A DNA stretch of 64,000 bases from Comamonas testosteroni TK102 (GCF_000739375.1 NZ_CP006704.1:3658001-3722000), one strand, 5' to 3'; positions 1 through 8,821 are shown, counted from the first letter of the stretch. Made by a program: numbers and translations. Notes: generated by a model not told the origin, from the sequence alone.

Positions 1-130
1 AAACTGCACCGTGGTGGAGTTGCTGCCATCAATATTCATAGCTATCTACGCTCATATTCATTGATTCTTAGGCAAAAAACATCCAAGATTCCAGGTATCA
101 CGAAGGATAGAAGCTCTCAGAATAAGAGCA
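1..130. other. Non-coding left edge downstream of the asparaginase gene
   Basis: No reading frame is supported here. Around 30-75 there is a degenerate copy of the interspersed AGCTAT-type element also found at several other places in this window. A short inverted repeat (GCTCT/AGAGC, 114-130) lies just past the asparaginase stop codon but has no U-tract, so it is not called as a terminator. Confidence 0.4.
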
Positions 131-1114
131 TCAACCCAATGCGCGAGGCCAGCCCATCAACTCCAGCATCAGGCTGATTCTGGCCTTGGCCGCCGGCAGG
201 CTGCCCGCACGGTCATCCGGTGCACCCTGAGCCTGCACCACCTGCCCCTCCTCGCACCGGGTCGTGATGCGCAAAACCATGCCCTGCGCCTGCGCCCAGT
301 CCAGGGCTGGCCCAAATGCCTGATGGACCGTGCCGTTGCCCGTGCCCACCACCACCACGCCACGCACGCCCGCCGCATGCCAGGCCTGCATCACCGCCAG
401 CGCCACGGCACTGTTGCAGCCCGCATGGCTGTGCAGCAGCTCCACCTGGGGCCATTGACCTGCGGGCGGTAAAGCGATTGCAGACGAGCCAGCCGCAGCA
501 GCCCTCGGCAGCCCGCCCGTTGCCCAGCGCAGTCGCCCCTCTTCCACCCAGCCCTGCGGACCCGCGCCGCTTCCGTCAAAGGCATCCACACGGTAAGGAT
601 GCACCTTGCGCACCTGGCGTGCGCTGAACACCCTGCCCGCCACCACCGCCAGCACGCCCCGGCCAGCGGCCTGTGCATCGGCCGCACAGGCCACGGCATC
701 ACGCAGATTGCCAGGGCCGTCAGCCGAGATGGCTGTGGCCGGGCGCATGGCACAGGTCAGCACCACGGGCTTTGCCGGGCACAGAACACACTGCAGAAAC
801 CAGGCGGTTTCCTCCAGGGTGTCGGTGCCGTGGGTGATCACGATGCCGCTCACATCATCACGCGCGAGCAGCTCGGCACAGCGCAGCGCGAGCGCATGCC
901 AGGTGGCGTGATCCATATCCTTGCTGTCCAGCTGCGCCAGCTGCTCCGCCTGCAGCGACGCGGCAGCAACGCGCTCCAGGTCCGGCACGGCCTGCAGCAG
1001 CTGAGCCACGCCCAGCTGGGCCGCGCGGTAGCCCACGCTGGTGCCAGCCTGCTCGGCGACACCGGCAATCGTGCCGCCCGTGCCCAGGATGACGATTTTT
1101 TTGTCACGTTCCAC
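131..1114 (-). CDS. L-asparaginase (asparaginase/glutaminase family)
   Basis: A 327-residue enzyme expected to hydrolyse L-asparagine to aspartate and ammonia. The N-terminal GTGGTIAG motif (Thr12/Thr15 region) and the second signature THGTDTLEET near residues 94-103, with the Thr-Asp pair at 97-98, match the two nucleophile/substrate regions of the bacterial asparaginase fold. Length is normal for the family. There is no signal peptide, so it is probably cytoplasmic. The start is GTG at 1114, with GAGGA about six bases upstream. The gene is divergent from lexA, and the two LexA boxes between them begin only 18 bases upstream of this start codon, so SOS repression could also reach it (inference). 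Type I versus type II specificity cannot be decided from sequence alone. Confidence 0.9.
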   Translation of the reverse strand: MERDKKIVILGTGGTIAGVAEQAGTSVGYRAAQLGVAQLLQAVPDLERVAAASLQAEQLAQLDSKDMDHATWHALALRCAELLARDDVSGIVITHGTDTLEETAWFLQCVLCPAKPVVLTCAMRPATAISADGPGNLRDAVACAADAQAAGRGVLAVVAGRVFSARQVRKVHPYRVDAFDGSGAGPQGWVEEGRLRWATGGLPRAAAAGSSAIALPPAGQWPQVELLHSHAGCNSAVALAVMQAWHAAGVRGVVVVGTGNGTVHQAFGPALDWAQAQGMVLRITTRCEEGQVVQAQGAPDDRAGSLPAAKARISLMLELMGWPRALG

Positions 1115-1131
1115 TTGCAGTCCTCTTTAAA

Positions 1132-1147
1132 CTGATTAAAAATACAG
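1132..1147. promoter_or_regulatory. LexA (SOS) box 1 upstream of lexA
   Basis: The sequence CTGATTAAAAATACAG has the CTG-N10-CAG architecture and AT-rich core of the proteobacterial LexA operator. It lies between the divergent asparaginase and lexA genes, the expected place for autoregulation. Confidence 0.85.
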
Positions 1148-1150
1148 GTA

Positions 1151-1166
1151 CTGGATGAACACACAG
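1151..1166. promoter_or_regulatory. LexA (SOS) box 2 upstream of lexA
   Basis: The sequence CTGGATGAACACACAG is a second CTG-N10-CAG site three bases after box 1. The first possible lexA start codon (1155) lies inside this operator, which argues for the downstream start at 1197. Two tandem boxes at lexA parallel the arrangement known from Escherichia coli. Confidence 0.75.
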
Positions 1167-1196
1167 TATTCATCATCGATCGATCAAGGAATGCCC

Positions 1197-1868
1197 ATGG
1201 ACCACCCCAAGCTCACTCCCCGCCAGCAGCAGATTCTGGACCTCATCCAGTCCACCATCGCTCGCACGGGTGCGCCCCCTACCCGGGCCGAGATTGCCAG
1301 CACCTTCGGCTTCAAGTCGGCCAATGCTGCAGAAGAGCATTTGCAGGCACTGGCCCGCAAGGGCGTCATCGATCTGGTCAGCGGCACATCGCGCGGCATT
1401 CGCCTGCGCGCCGACACCGTGCGCACCATCAATGCGGCACGCGGTGCCAGCTTTGCGCTGCCGCTCACGGCCCTGGCTCCGCTGGTGCTACCCCTGGTCG
1501 GCCGCGTCGCGGCCGGCTCGCCTATTCTGGCCCAGGAACATATCGATCAAAGCTATTCGGTCGAGCCCAGCCTGTTTGCCGCCAAGCCCGACTACCTGCT
1601 CAAGGTGCGCGGCATGTCCATGCGTGATGCCGGCATCATGGACGGCGACCTGCTGGCGGTACAGGCCACGCATGAAGCGCGCAACGGCCAGATTGTGGTG
1701 GCCCGTCTCGGTGATGACGTGACCGTCAAGCGCTTCAAGCGTACGCCGCAGGGCATCGAGCTGCTGCCCGAAAACCCCGACTACAAGATCATTCACGTCT
1801 CGCCTGAAGAGCCATTCGCCATCGAAGGCCTGGCCGTAGGCCTGATCCGCAACAGCATGTTCATGTAG
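1197..1868 (+). CDS. lexA: LexA repressor, SOS regulator
   Basis: A 223-residue LexA. The N-terminal winged helix ([11 protein letters not shown] ... PPTRAEIA) binds the SOS operator. The self-cleavage Ala-Gly bond is at about residues 106-107 (GRVAAGSP). The catalytic Ser141 (GMSMRDAG) and Lys178 (VTVKRFKR) form the peptidase dyad. I chose ATG 1197 because AAGGA lies about six bases upstream and because the longer start at 1155 falls inside the second LexA box. ATG 1191 is in frame but sits directly against the AAGGA. RecA-stimulated cleavage of LexA derepresses the regulon; candidate members here are this gene and the small-peptide cluster at 14.9-15.2 kb. Confidence 0.97.
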   Translation: MDHPKLTPRQQQILDLIQSTIARTGAPPTRAEIASTFGFKSANAAEEHLQALARKGVIDLVSGTSRGIRLRADTVRTINAARGASFALPLTALAPLVLPLVGRVAAGSPILAQEHIDQSYSVEPSLFAAKPDYLLKVRGMSMRDAGIMDGDLLAVQATHEARNGQIVVARLGDDVTVKRFKRTPQGIELLPENPDYKIIHVSPEEPFAIEGLAVGLIRNSMFM

Positions 1869-1922
1869 CGGCCAGGCGGCCTGCCGACATCTCCGTCTGC
1901 GTACAGGAGGTGCCCCTCTCGA

Positions 1923-1964
1923 GCCCAGGTGGTAGGCGCGAGGCTGCCTAGCCTCGCCCTGGGC
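1923..1964. repeat. Large two-part hairpin downstream of lexA
   Basis: GCCCAGG (1923-1929) pairs with CCTGGGC (1958-1964) and encloses a perfect inner stem, GCGAGGCT/AGCCTCGC, with a GCCT loop. No U-tract follows, so it may act as an RNA-stabilising or processing structure between lexA and the next gene rather than as an intrinsic terminator. Confidence 0.6.
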
Positions 1965-2032
1965 GGAGCTTTGCCTGAAGCACGCAATCCTGCCCTTATT
2001 CATGCCGCAAGGTCATCAAGAGGAGTTGTCAA

Positions 2033-2443
2033 ATGGGATTCGCCACATCACTGCAGTCTTTGACTCGCCGGACACTGAAAAGCCTGTCGTCCTTGCATCC
2101 GCTCACCCCGGACTTCCATTCCGGCAAAGCAAGCGCGACCGCCACAGAGACTGCCTCCTGCAAGGCCCATCGCCCCAAGGCGGCGCAGATCAGCATTCCG
2201 GTCATGCGCGCCAATCGCGGCCGCAGCCGCCTTGGCAACCGCGTGCTTCATCCTCGGACCTTGGTCACCACCTCGCCCATCACCGCCGAGGCGGTGCAGC
2301 CCCCCTCTGCACGGCTGCTCAAAATCGTTCAGCGTGAACCACGCAAGCAACCCGAATGCCTGCTGATCTCCGGGCGCATGGCCGATGTCTGCGCAGCGTT
2401 GGAACGCATGGTTCTCAATGAGCAGGCAGCCCGGCAGGCCTGA
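2033..2443 (+). CDS. Hypothetical protein downstream of lexA
   Basis: A 136-residue protein of unknown function. The start ATG 2033 has a good AGGAG site about eight bases upstream. The N-terminal 100 residues are basic and rich in Ser, Arg and Ala with little predicted order. The last 40 residues (around PECLLISGRMADVCAALERM) look like a folded helical segment and carry the most protein-like composition. There is no membrane segment or convincing signal peptide. It follows lexA on the same strand after 164 bases containing a hairpin, so read-through from the lexA promoter is possible. I found no LexA box of its own. Function not recognised. Confidence 0.6.
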   Translation: MGFATSLQSLTRRTLKSLSSLHPLTPDFHSGKASATATETASCKAHRPKAAQISIPVMRANRGRSRLGNRVLHPRTLVTTSPITAEAVQPPSARLLKIVQREPRKQPECLLISGRMADVCAALERMVLNEQAARQA

Positions 2444-2868
2444 AAGCACGACGAGCTTGGGCTCACTGCGCTCATGCAGCGCAGCGCGAGTCGCGACAGA
2501 CTTGCAACTGATGCAGCAAGGCTTCCATATGCCCGCCTGACTGGCTGACTCGCTGACTCGCTGTGGGCCGCAGGCGCTCTCTGAAGTTTCTGCCCCGTTG
2601 ATCGACCGATGGCGCGAGATGCCACTGCCGCCAGTACCGCGACGAAAAACTTCATTTCGTCGGCGCCAAACGATCTGGATCGCCATGTAAATTTCTTGCC
2701 GGACGTTCAGGCTGCTCCTGCCTGCAGAAACGCCTTTTGCAGCAGCCCGCAAGCGACAAAACTCCTTGTCAGGCGCGAATATCCGCGATCGCAGTACCCG
2801 GATCAGGGTATTGCGGCACCTTCTCGACAGTGGAAACATTCATACACACATGTCAACGAGGGCGTCCT
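2444..2868. other. 425-base intergenic stretch
   Basis: No convincing gene on either strand. The only visible structure is a short direct repeat, ctgactggctgactcgctga, around 2537-2557. Long frames on the minus strand through here lack ribosome binding sites and run antisense to the 2033 gene. Confidence 0.4.
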
Positions 2869-3114
2869 ATGAGTGCCTACCGCAAGCTCTTGCAGCACAT
2901 ACAGGCCAAGGACGCCAACGGCAACCTGCGTCTGATTCTGGTCTATCAGAGTTTTGACGAAGTCGACATGCCGCATGGCGTCTCCATACGCCCGTCTGCC
3001 ATTTACTTCGAAACCTCCGATCACCAGAAGGTCAACTGGCTCAATCCCCAGCAGTTCGAGATGGAAGCCACTGGCGAGATCCTCAATCGCGTTCCGGCTT
3101 CACCGGAGGAATAA
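2869..3114 (+). CDS. Small hypothetical protein (81 aa)
   Basis: An acidic, compact 81-residue protein with no signal peptide or membrane segment. It starts at ATG 2869 and begins MSAYRKLLQHIQAKDANG. Strand-like segments (LRLILVYQSF, SAIYFETS) suggest a small alpha/beta fold. The start was chosen because the longer in-frame extension reads low-complexity sequence and because GAGGG lies just upstream. It precedes the first universal stress gene by 133 bases on the same strand. The family was not recognised. Confidence 0.55.
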   Translation: MSAYRKLLQHIQAKDANGNLRLILVYQSFDEVDMPHGVSIRPSAIYFETSDHQKVNWLNPQQFEMEATGEILNRVPASPEE

Positions 3115-3247
3115 GCCATGCCTTGGCCTGGGCAGAATTCCCCTGCGTTCATCGCCCTGCTCCAGACAAGGTTCTGAACATTGCGCAGCCTGAAATATTG
3201 GAATAAATTGGCATTCTGGGACATCTTCCGGTATCAGGAGATTGAAC

Positions 3248-3709
3248 ATGTTCAAGCACCTGCTCATTCCCACCGATGGCACCAAACTGTCCGAGGCAGC
3301 CGTGCGCGCAGGCGTTCTGCTGGCGCGTGAGCAAGGCGCCAAGGTGACCGGCCTGTATGTCATGCCCGATTACCGCGCCATCATCTATGGCGCGGATGCC
3401 CTGCTGACCTATAACAGTGCGGAATTCGAGCGCAGTGCCAACAGCGATGCCGATGCGGCCCTGCAGTTTGTCGACCAGATCGCCAGGCCTGAAGGCGTGC
3501 CCTGCAACTTCGTGCGAGTCACTCACGCTTCTGTTTACCAAGCCATTGTTCAGCAGGCCCAGGAACTGCAATGCGACCTGATCTGCATGGCCTCCCATGG
3601 CCGCAAAGGCATAGGCGGAATCTTGCTGGGCAGCGAAACCCAGCGCGTTCTGACGCACAGCCATGTCCCGGTGCTGGTGCACCGGCCCGCCTCAACCGGC
3701 AATCACTAA
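3248..3709 (+). CDS. Universal stress protein (UspA family), paralog 1
   Basis: A 153-residue single-domain Usp. It opens with the family start MFKHLLIPTDGTKLSEAA and ends with the nucleotide-binding loop around SHGRKGIGGILLGSETQRVL. The usual G-2x-G-9x-G-S pattern is present except that the first Gly is Ala (MASHG). Start ATG 3248 is preferred over an upstream in-frame TTG because AGGAG ends seven bases before it. A second copy at 9063-9506 is closely similar, including the YNSAEF and ICMASHGRKGI segments, so the pair arose by duplication. Usp proteins act in survival of stress and growth arrest. No FNR-type box was seen upstream of this copy, unlike the second. Confidence 0.92.
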   Translation: MFKHLLIPTDGTKLSEAAVRAGVLLAREQGAKVTGLYVMPDYRAIIYGADALLTYNSAEFERSANSDADAALQFVDQIARPEGVPCNFVRVTHASVYQAIVQQAQELQCDLICMASHGRKGIGGILLGSETQRVLTHSHVPVLVHRPASTGNH

Positions 3710-3965
3710 GGAGCACAAAATATCAGGCAGCGGATCTATCGTTGCACGCATGGACGCCGACCACCGATAGACCATGACTGCTTAGCAATGCAGGCCAGCC
3801 AGCCCAAGCTGCCGGCCGCACCCGATGGGGCAACCTGTCGACCGTTCAAACGCGTCAGCAACAGTGCAAGAGCGATAAACGGCAACCGAGGCTGGAGCCT
3901 CTGCCAACTATTCAAATGCATTGACTGTGTGAGCTGCAGAACGGAATCGAAGGGACCCCGAAACT

Positions 3966-3991
3966 TGCCCGCCTTGCGCGGGCATTTTTTT
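3966..3991 (+). terminator. Intrinsic terminator
   Basis: The stem TGCCCGC/GCGGGCA is followed by seven T residues. It lies 257 bases beyond the first usp stop codon and immediately before the stop of the convergent gene at 3997. It probably ends a usp transcript with a long 3' region or an unannotated RNA. Confidence 0.75.
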
Positions 3992-3996
3992 GGGTG

Positions 3997-4380
3997 CTAG
4001 GCACATCGTGCCGATGTCTCACCCAAGCGCTCTCGATGCCCGGGCAAGGTGAACAGGATCTGGAGATTCTGCGAATCCATTTGCTGCACCACGATGGAGC
4101 CGTCTTCGTGCAGATAGATCCGCACCGTCCGGTCATCGTCCAGATCCCAATGTGCCACGCTGGTATTCACGCCCCGCCAGCCATGCTCCTCGCACAGGCG
4201 GCGCCGACGCAAAGCCCTCAGGAACTCCGGTGAAGCGCCGAGCTCCGCGTTGACATGCACCCAGCTGTCGATCACCAGCTCATAGGCCATCTGCTGCGTA
4301 TGGCACGGCTTAGCCATCTTCATATGCCTGATCCAGGCATCCAGACGGGAGGCAAAGGTGTATTGCAGGTGGTGAGGCAT
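3997..4380 (-). CDS. Hypothetical protein (127 aa)
   Basis: An unrecognised cytoplasmic protein of 127 residues. It starts at ATG 4380; a six-codon longer TTG start at 4398 is also possible. It begins MPHHLQYTFASRLDAWIRHM and has the segment HTQQMAYELVIDSWVHVNAE. The N-terminal half resembles in outline the integrase/transposase style region HSD.GSQY..., but no catalytic motif is present and I do not assign it. The C-terminal half is strand-rich (DRTVRIYLHEDGSIVVQQMD). It is convergent with the terminator at 3966-3991. The ribosome binding site is weak. Confidence 0.5.
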   Translation of the reverse strand: MPHHLQYTFASRLDAWIRHMKMAKPCHTQQMAYELVIDSWVHVNAELGASPEFLRALRRRRLCEEHGWRGVNTSVAHWDLDDDRTVRIYLHEDGSIVVQQMDSQNLQILFTLPGHRERLGETSARCA

Positions 4381-5272
4381 GAGTTTTCTTGAATTCAATA
4401 GCGCACCAGGCTAAATCGCCATTTGCACATCACTTTCAGAATTTTCCTACGCACAATTTACCTAAAACTTCGTCTGAAACAAAATACACATCACCAATAG
4501 GCTCAGGGTTTAAGGCTGTCAATAGCTGGATCAAGAGAGCCGGCCCGGTGAAACCCTAGGAATCTGCGGTCTCGGGCTGCCGTATCCGTCATGTCAATGC
4601 CTCGATGGACGCATCGACCAGGCCTAACTCTGCGCCCTGATCGGTAGTGGCTGTACCGGCTCAGTCGTGCCAACCGGAGTGCTCCAAGGCAATCAGCTTG
4701 CGCGCGGTGGCTTCCTGGATGGGCGATCCGGCAATGCGAGCCGATTCAGCGGCCCATGCCGACACTGCCCCCACGACTCAGGACAGCGGCATGAGCAGAA
4801 AACAGCTGGATGAAGCCAGCGTCCCCTGCTTCGAAGTCCTATGTCGCAGCACCCGGGGCCAGCGCAGCCCAGCCACGTTTTTCTTGCTCGAATCGAGACA
4901 GGCAACCAAGCGATTCAAGCCGCGAATTCTGTTCGCGGACATCGACATACCCCCCGTTCGGGTTCGCTTCTCGGCCCTGGAATGCAGAGCGGATTTCCAC
5001 ATCTGCACAGGCTTCACTCAATTAATAAAAACTATCTTTTCACTCCGTTACTTAGCACGCTTACTTCATCAAGAAAAGATGACAGCCGCACCGGCAAAGT
5101 GCTGCCTCCGAGCTTCCTGCAAGCTCACAAACGGGATCAGAGCTATCCATCGGCGCGATCTGTAAGTGCCTACATACTTACTTACATCCGCTTGATACAA
5201 CATCACTCAAATGCAAAGAAATGTCAGCTCGCAGGTTCTGCGGCATGTGGTTGAGCAACTGGGAGTGTGAAC
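4381..5272. other. About 890 bases without a supported gene
   Basis: Composition is less GC-biased in the first 150 bases. On the minus strand at 4661-4774 a short frame ends with SPIQEATARKLIALEHSGWHD-like sequence; it has protein-like codon use but no start signal, so it may be the tail of a decayed gene. The plus-strand frame 4647-5165 has no ribosome binding site and unconvincing composition. No tRNA or strong terminator was seen. Confidence 0.4.
4661..4774 (-). pseudogene. Possible C-terminal gene remnant
   Basis: A 37-codon open frame ends in a stop at 4661-4663. The translated segment contains AESARIAGSPIQEATARKLI and looks like a genuine helical protein tail. The frame is closed by a stop just upstream, and there is no ribosome binding site. 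I read it as a fragment of a lost gene; the parent family was not recognised. Confidence 0.25.
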
Positions 5273-5581
5273 ATGAGAAAAGTTAATCCTGCCGCCAAGA
5301 ACGCGAATCGCGCCTTTGTCCGGCTGCACACCTATGTGACCAAGCAATTCGACTGGGATATCTTCACCAAGGACTACCGGGTCGTTCTCAACACCGACGA
5401 AGACGGCGGCGTCACGCTCTTCATCGTCAAGGTCTTCGACAAGAACGGCCAGCCCGCTGCGCTGGGGCCGAAGATCCCTAACCAGATTACGTTTTCTTAC
5501 CGCCAGGCTCCCATCATGTCGGTATGGACAGAGTTCTTCAATGACGGCAAATTCAGCTGGCGCAATGTCTCCTGCCGCTAG
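5273..5581 (+). CDS. Small hypothetical protein (102 aa)
   Basis: A basic 102-residue protein of unknown function. ATG 5273 is preferred, with GGGAG about seven bases upstream; an in-frame GTG six bases earlier is less likely. It has no signal peptide. Alternating strand segments (YRVVLNTDEDGGVTLFIVKV, NQITFSYRQA) and a C-terminal WRNVSCR suggest a small beta-rich domain. It is followed after 95 bases by a predicted exported protein on the same strand. No family recognised. Confidence 0.55.
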   Translation: MRKVNPAAKNANRAFVRLHTYVTKQFDWDIFTKDYRVVLNTDEDGGVTLFIVKVFDKNGQPAALGPKIPNQITFSYRQAPIMSVWTEFFNDGKFSWRNVSCR

Positions 5582-5676
5582 GGCGCAGCAGTGGGGGATG
5601 GCGGCCCGGCTGTCGGCATGGACACCTGCCGCAGCGCCAGGGGCGCCATCCTGTCCAGCACCTTCAGGAGAGTTGC

Positions 5677-6081
5677 ATGACCCGCTTCCAACCGATGCTT
5701 GCAACTGCTGCCCTGCTCAGTCTGATGACCCTACACCTCAGCAGCAGCTCGATGGCCCAGGCCGCCTTCACGACGCCGGGCGGCTACACCAACTCCTACA
5801 GTGGCCAGATCACGGGCAATGGGGTTGTGCAATACGGACTGGAAACGCGGCCCTTCCAGCGCATGACCGTCACGCTCGACACCAACAATCCGTCCAGCCA
5901 GATGAACGTCTTCAAGGACGGCAATGCCCAGCCGCTTTGCGCAGGCTCGGCCAGGCAAAACGTCTGTACCTTCCGCGTCGAACGGGGTGCGAGCTACCGC
6001 GTGCTGATCTATCTCACACGTGATGCCGCCCAGCGCGGCGAGAGTGCACGTTTCACGCTCACGACCGAAGAAAGCACCTGA
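5677..6081 (+). CDS. Predicted secreted protein (134 aa)
   Basis: An exported protein of 134 residues. It has a Sec-type signal peptide (MTRFQPMLATAALLSLMTLH, cleavage probably after AQA near residue 29) and a beta-rich mature domain. The two cysteines in PLCAGSARQNVCTF are spaced for a disulfide. GGAGA lies about eight bases upstream of ATG 5677. The mature part (SGQITGNGVVQYGLETRPFQ ... ARFTLTTE) resembles a small beta-sandwich like those of bacterial pre-peptidase C-terminal domains, but I cannot assign it firmly. Likely periplasmic or extracellular. Confidence 0.6.
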   Translation: MTRFQPMLATAALLSLMTLHLSSSSMAQAAFTTPGGYTNSYSGQITGNGVVQYGLETRPFQRMTVTLDTNNPSSQMNVFKDGNAQPLCAGSARQNVCTFRVERGASYRVLIYLTRDAAQRGESARFTLTTEEST

Positions 6082-6196
6082 CTGCTCTCACCGGCAGCCC
6101 TGGTGCGCCCGGCGTCTTGACTACCCTCAATTTGACCTTGGCCAACGGCTTGTAAACTGGCTTCACCAGATTCAAAGTGAAAGCTCGTTACACGAT

Positions 6197-6838
6197 ATGG
6201 AAAACTTTCCCAAGGACATCTACACCGAGCCCACACCCGATGCGAACACCCTGGCCAACCTCGGCCCCTTCACCGGCATGGCCGGCATCTGGACCGGCAG
6301 GCGTGGCCTGGACATCAATCCCAAGGCTGACGGGCCCGAAAAACAGGCCTTCATCGAGCACATGGAGCTGCAACCCATTGATGCGCAGACCAATGGTCCA
6401 CAACTCTTCTACGGGCTGCGCTATCACACGCGCATCGTCAAGCCCGACGACGTGGAAACCTTTCACGACCAGGTCGGCTACTGGCTGTGGGAGCCTGCCA
6501 CCGGCAACATCATCCAGACCCTGAGCATCCCGCGCGGGCAGACGGCCATGGCCACGGGAAACACCACGGCCGATGCCACCAGCTTCACCCTCAAGGCCGT
6601 GCGCGGCTCCACGGTCAACGGCATCTCCAGCAACCCGTTTCTGGAGCACGCCTTCAGAACCGACGCCTACACCATCACCGTCACCAAGCACGCCGACGGC
6701 ACCTGGTCGTATGAGCAGGAAACCACGCTCACCATCCCCGGTCAGGGCGAGCCCTTTGCCCATACCGACCGCAATACCCTGCACAAGATCGGCGAGCCCA
6801 CGCCCAACCCCACGGCAAGAGCCGCAGTCGAGATCTGA
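6197..6838 (+). CDS. Heme-binding beta-barrel (nitrobindin/THAP4-like) protein
   Basis: A 214-residue protein of the FABP-like, nitrobindin-type beta-barrel family. The family hallmark near the N-terminus is GPFTGMAGIWTGRRG, with the G-x-W-x-G core, followed by alternating strands such as EHMELQPID, GYWLWEP and the ending NTLHKIGEPTP. Some members bind heme and respond to NO or peroxynitrite, but many bacterial ones have no known ligand. No signal peptide, so cytoplasmic. ATG 6197 is chosen because upstream residues in the open frame are low-complexity. The gene stands alone between an exported protein and a convergent lipoprotein gene. Confidence 0.75.
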   Translation: MENFPKDIYTEPTPDANTLANLGPFTGMAGIWTGRRGLDINPKADGPEKQAFIEHMELQPIDAQTNGPQLFYGLRYHTRIVKPDDVETFHDQVGYWLWEPATGNIIQTLSIPRGQTAMATGNTTADATSFTLKAVRGSTVNGISSNPFLEHAFRTDAYTITVTKHADGTWSYEQETTLTIPGQGEPFAHTDRNTLHKIGEPTPNPTARAAVEI

Positions 6839-6927
6839 TGGCGAATAGCCAGGACGTTGTCGTAAGCATCGCGCACTCCCCGACCCCGGCAGCGAGGGGT
6901 TGAGCTCAATGCTTGCGCAGCGCTGCA

Positions 6928-8733
6928 TCAATGCAATGAGGCAGAGCTGATGGCCTTGCGCAGGCGTTCAAGCAGCGTCCGAGCCAGTTCCGGATCTTCG
7001 AAATTGCTGGGCTCCTGCCCTGAGGTCGACAGGGACCTGATGCTGCGTGCCTGCAATGTCTGCACCTGGGCATCCAGCGGCAAGGGCTTGCCCTGGCATT
7101 GCGTCAAGCGCTGCGCTGGTGCCTGGCCCAGCAGATAGTTCATGACCGTCAGGTCCACGCACTCTGTCTGATAGACCATCAGGCCATGGCTGCCTTCGTT
7201 CATGACGTAAACCATGCTGGTGGCCGGCAACTGCTCGAAGGTCTCCATGGCACCGGCCAGCGGTGTGGGCACGTCGTACTCGCTTTGCACCATGAGCATC
7301 CTGGCGGTCTTCAGACTGGCCATCGACGGCTTGGAGAACTGCAACTGTCGTTTCCAGTACAGGCAGGGCTGGCCCGCAATACGGTTGTTGGCGATGGGCA
7401 GCGTTCGCGCCAGCTCGAAGCCCTTGTTGACCCAGTAGACCGGATCTCGCTCCAACAAGAGTTCGTCGTTGCAAACCACCGTATTGAAGACCGAGTCGGA
7501 GTTGTCCGCAGAAAACGGCACGGCCGCTGTCCAGTACTGCGGATCGTTCAACATCGATATCCCGCTGCCGATGCTGGATGCCTTGTCTGGAATGCTCGCA
7601 TCCACATCAGGATCACCGGTGCTGACCTGAATGTTCTGCAGCCGGTTGGCAATGTCGGAAGGCTGCATGCCATTGCGCAGATAGCCGCTGGCATCCATGA
7701 GCATGCGGGCATAGAGAAGCTCGTTGGCAATCGTGTCGGGCTCGGCCCGGAAGCTGCTCTGCACCAGCATTTGATTCAAAGGTGGCGCGAGCCTTTTCAG
7801 CCTGTCCACAATCTCCTGCGTGCTGGTGCCCATGCCCAGGCTGCTGTTGTGGCGCGCGGCATAGGGAGCAATATGGTTGGCAAAGCTGTGTATCTTGCCG
7901 ACTTCGTAGCTGATGCTGGCCGCATGAATGCTCTGGCTGAAGTTCATATTGCTGTCGACGACCATAGGGCCGACGCGCTCGGGGAACAGACCCGCGTACC
8001 AGAAGCCCAGCCAGGTTCCATACGAGATGCCGTAGTAATGCATTTTCTCGTCGCCGAACAGATGGCGCATCAGATCCATGTCACGCGCCGTGGCATCGGT
8101 ATTGATGAAATCGGAGATCGGGTTCTTCTGGCAGTTGACGGCCATGTATCTGGCTGAATCAGTGATTCTGCGGATGTTCTCTGCGTTCTCCCCGTCGGCC
8201 GAGGAGTCCTGCGCATAGACCTGCTCGTTGCCGCTGCACTGCAAATTGGTGCTGGCCCCGACCCCTCTGGGCGAGAACCCGACGAAGTTGAAGCTTTCAC
8301 TGACCTTTTTGTAGATCGCGCCGAGGGCGGTATTCGGGTTGCCGCCGGCAAGCATCTGGGAATATGCCAGCGACAAGTTGAGACCATCGCCACCGGGCCC
8401 GCCGGGATTGAAGAACAGATGAGGCTTTTTCTCGGGGGCATCGGCGGCCTGCACCCTGAGGGCCGAGACCTTGATCTTCAGTCCATCGGGATGCTTGTAA
8501 TCCAGCGGAGCCTCGATATCTGCACACTGCAAACGACTGCCGAGCTTGCTGATGTAGCGCTCGGCCCCCTCCGAGGAGTACTTCGAAAAATACGCATCGC
8601 AGCTGCCCCAGCTCAGCTTCTGGTTCTTGTATGCCGCCAGCGGATCTTTGGTTTCAGGCTCGGCATCGGAGCCGCCACAAGCCACCAGCAGCACGGCCAG
8701 CGTTACCAGCCCCAACCATTGCATCGATTTCAT
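6928..8733 (-). CDS. TAP-like alpha/beta hydrolase lipoprotein (S33-type peptidase)
   Basis: A 601-residue exported lipoprotein. The signal ends in the lipobox LLVAC with Cys19. The hydrolase domain has the oxyanion segment FFNPGGPGGDG (about 108-117) and the nucleophile elbow GISYGTW with Ser237. A C-terminal TAP-like domain carries the Asp (SEYDVPTP) and His (EGSHGL) of the triad. The family includes tripeptidyl aminopeptidases and proline iminopeptidase relatives; substrate is unknown. ATG 8733 is preceded by GGGGGAG. The 90-base leader upstream is strikingly similar to that of the clostripain lipoprotein at 9739-11565, suggesting common control of two envelope peptidases. Confidence 0.85.
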   Translation of the reverse strand: MKSMQWLGLVTLAVLLVACGGSDAEPETKDPLAAYKNQKLSWGSCDAYFSKYSSEGAERYISKLGSRLQCADIEAPLDYKHPDGLKIKVSALRVQAADAPEKKPHLFFNPGGPGGDGLNLSLAYSQMLAGGNPNTALGAIYKKVSESFNFVGFSPRGVGASTNLQCSGNEQVYAQDSSADGENAENIRRITDSARYMAVNCQKNPISDFINTDATARDMDLMRHLFGDEKMHYYGISYGTWLGFWYAGLFPERVGPMVVDSNMNFSQSIHAASISYEVGKIHSFANHIAPYAARHNSSLGMGTSTQEIVDRLKRLAPPLNQMLVQSSFRAEPDTIANELLYARMLMDASGYLRNGMQPSDIANRLQNIQVSTGDPDVDASIPDKASSIGSGISMLNDPQYWTAAVPFSADNSDSVFNTVVCNDELLLERDPVYWVNKGFELARTLPIANNRIAGQPCLYWKRQLQFSKPSMASLKTARMLMVQSEYDVPTPLAGAMETFEQLPATSMVYVMNEGSHGLMVYQTECVDLTVMNYLLGQAPAQRLTQCQGKPLPLDAQVQTLQARSIRSLSTSGQEPSNFEDPELARTLLERLRKAISSASLH

Positions 8734-8744
8734 TGCTCCCCCTC

Positions 8745-8821
8745 TTACTTTTTGAAAAACTCAGGCAAGAGCAATTACATATTTCGGGCTAGACAAGGAC
8801 AATCACTGGAATCAGGTATTT
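8745..8821 (-). promoter_or_regulatory. Conserved leader element, copy A
   Basis: Two blocks are shared with 11578-11654: ttactttttgaaa (8745-8757) and a 23-base identical block at 8799-8821 containing CTGATTCCAGTGATTG on the minus strand. Each 23-base block starts 66-67 bases upstream of its start codon. Conservation in position and sequence suggests a promoter/operator or regulated leader. Confidence 0.6.

Noticed and set aside
114..130. Terminator for the asparaginase gene
   Set aside because: The inverted repeat is only five base pairs and has no U-tract on the minus strand.
4647..5165. 172-codon frame in the long gap before 5273
   Set aside because: No ribosome binding site, poor codon bias and no recognisable domain.
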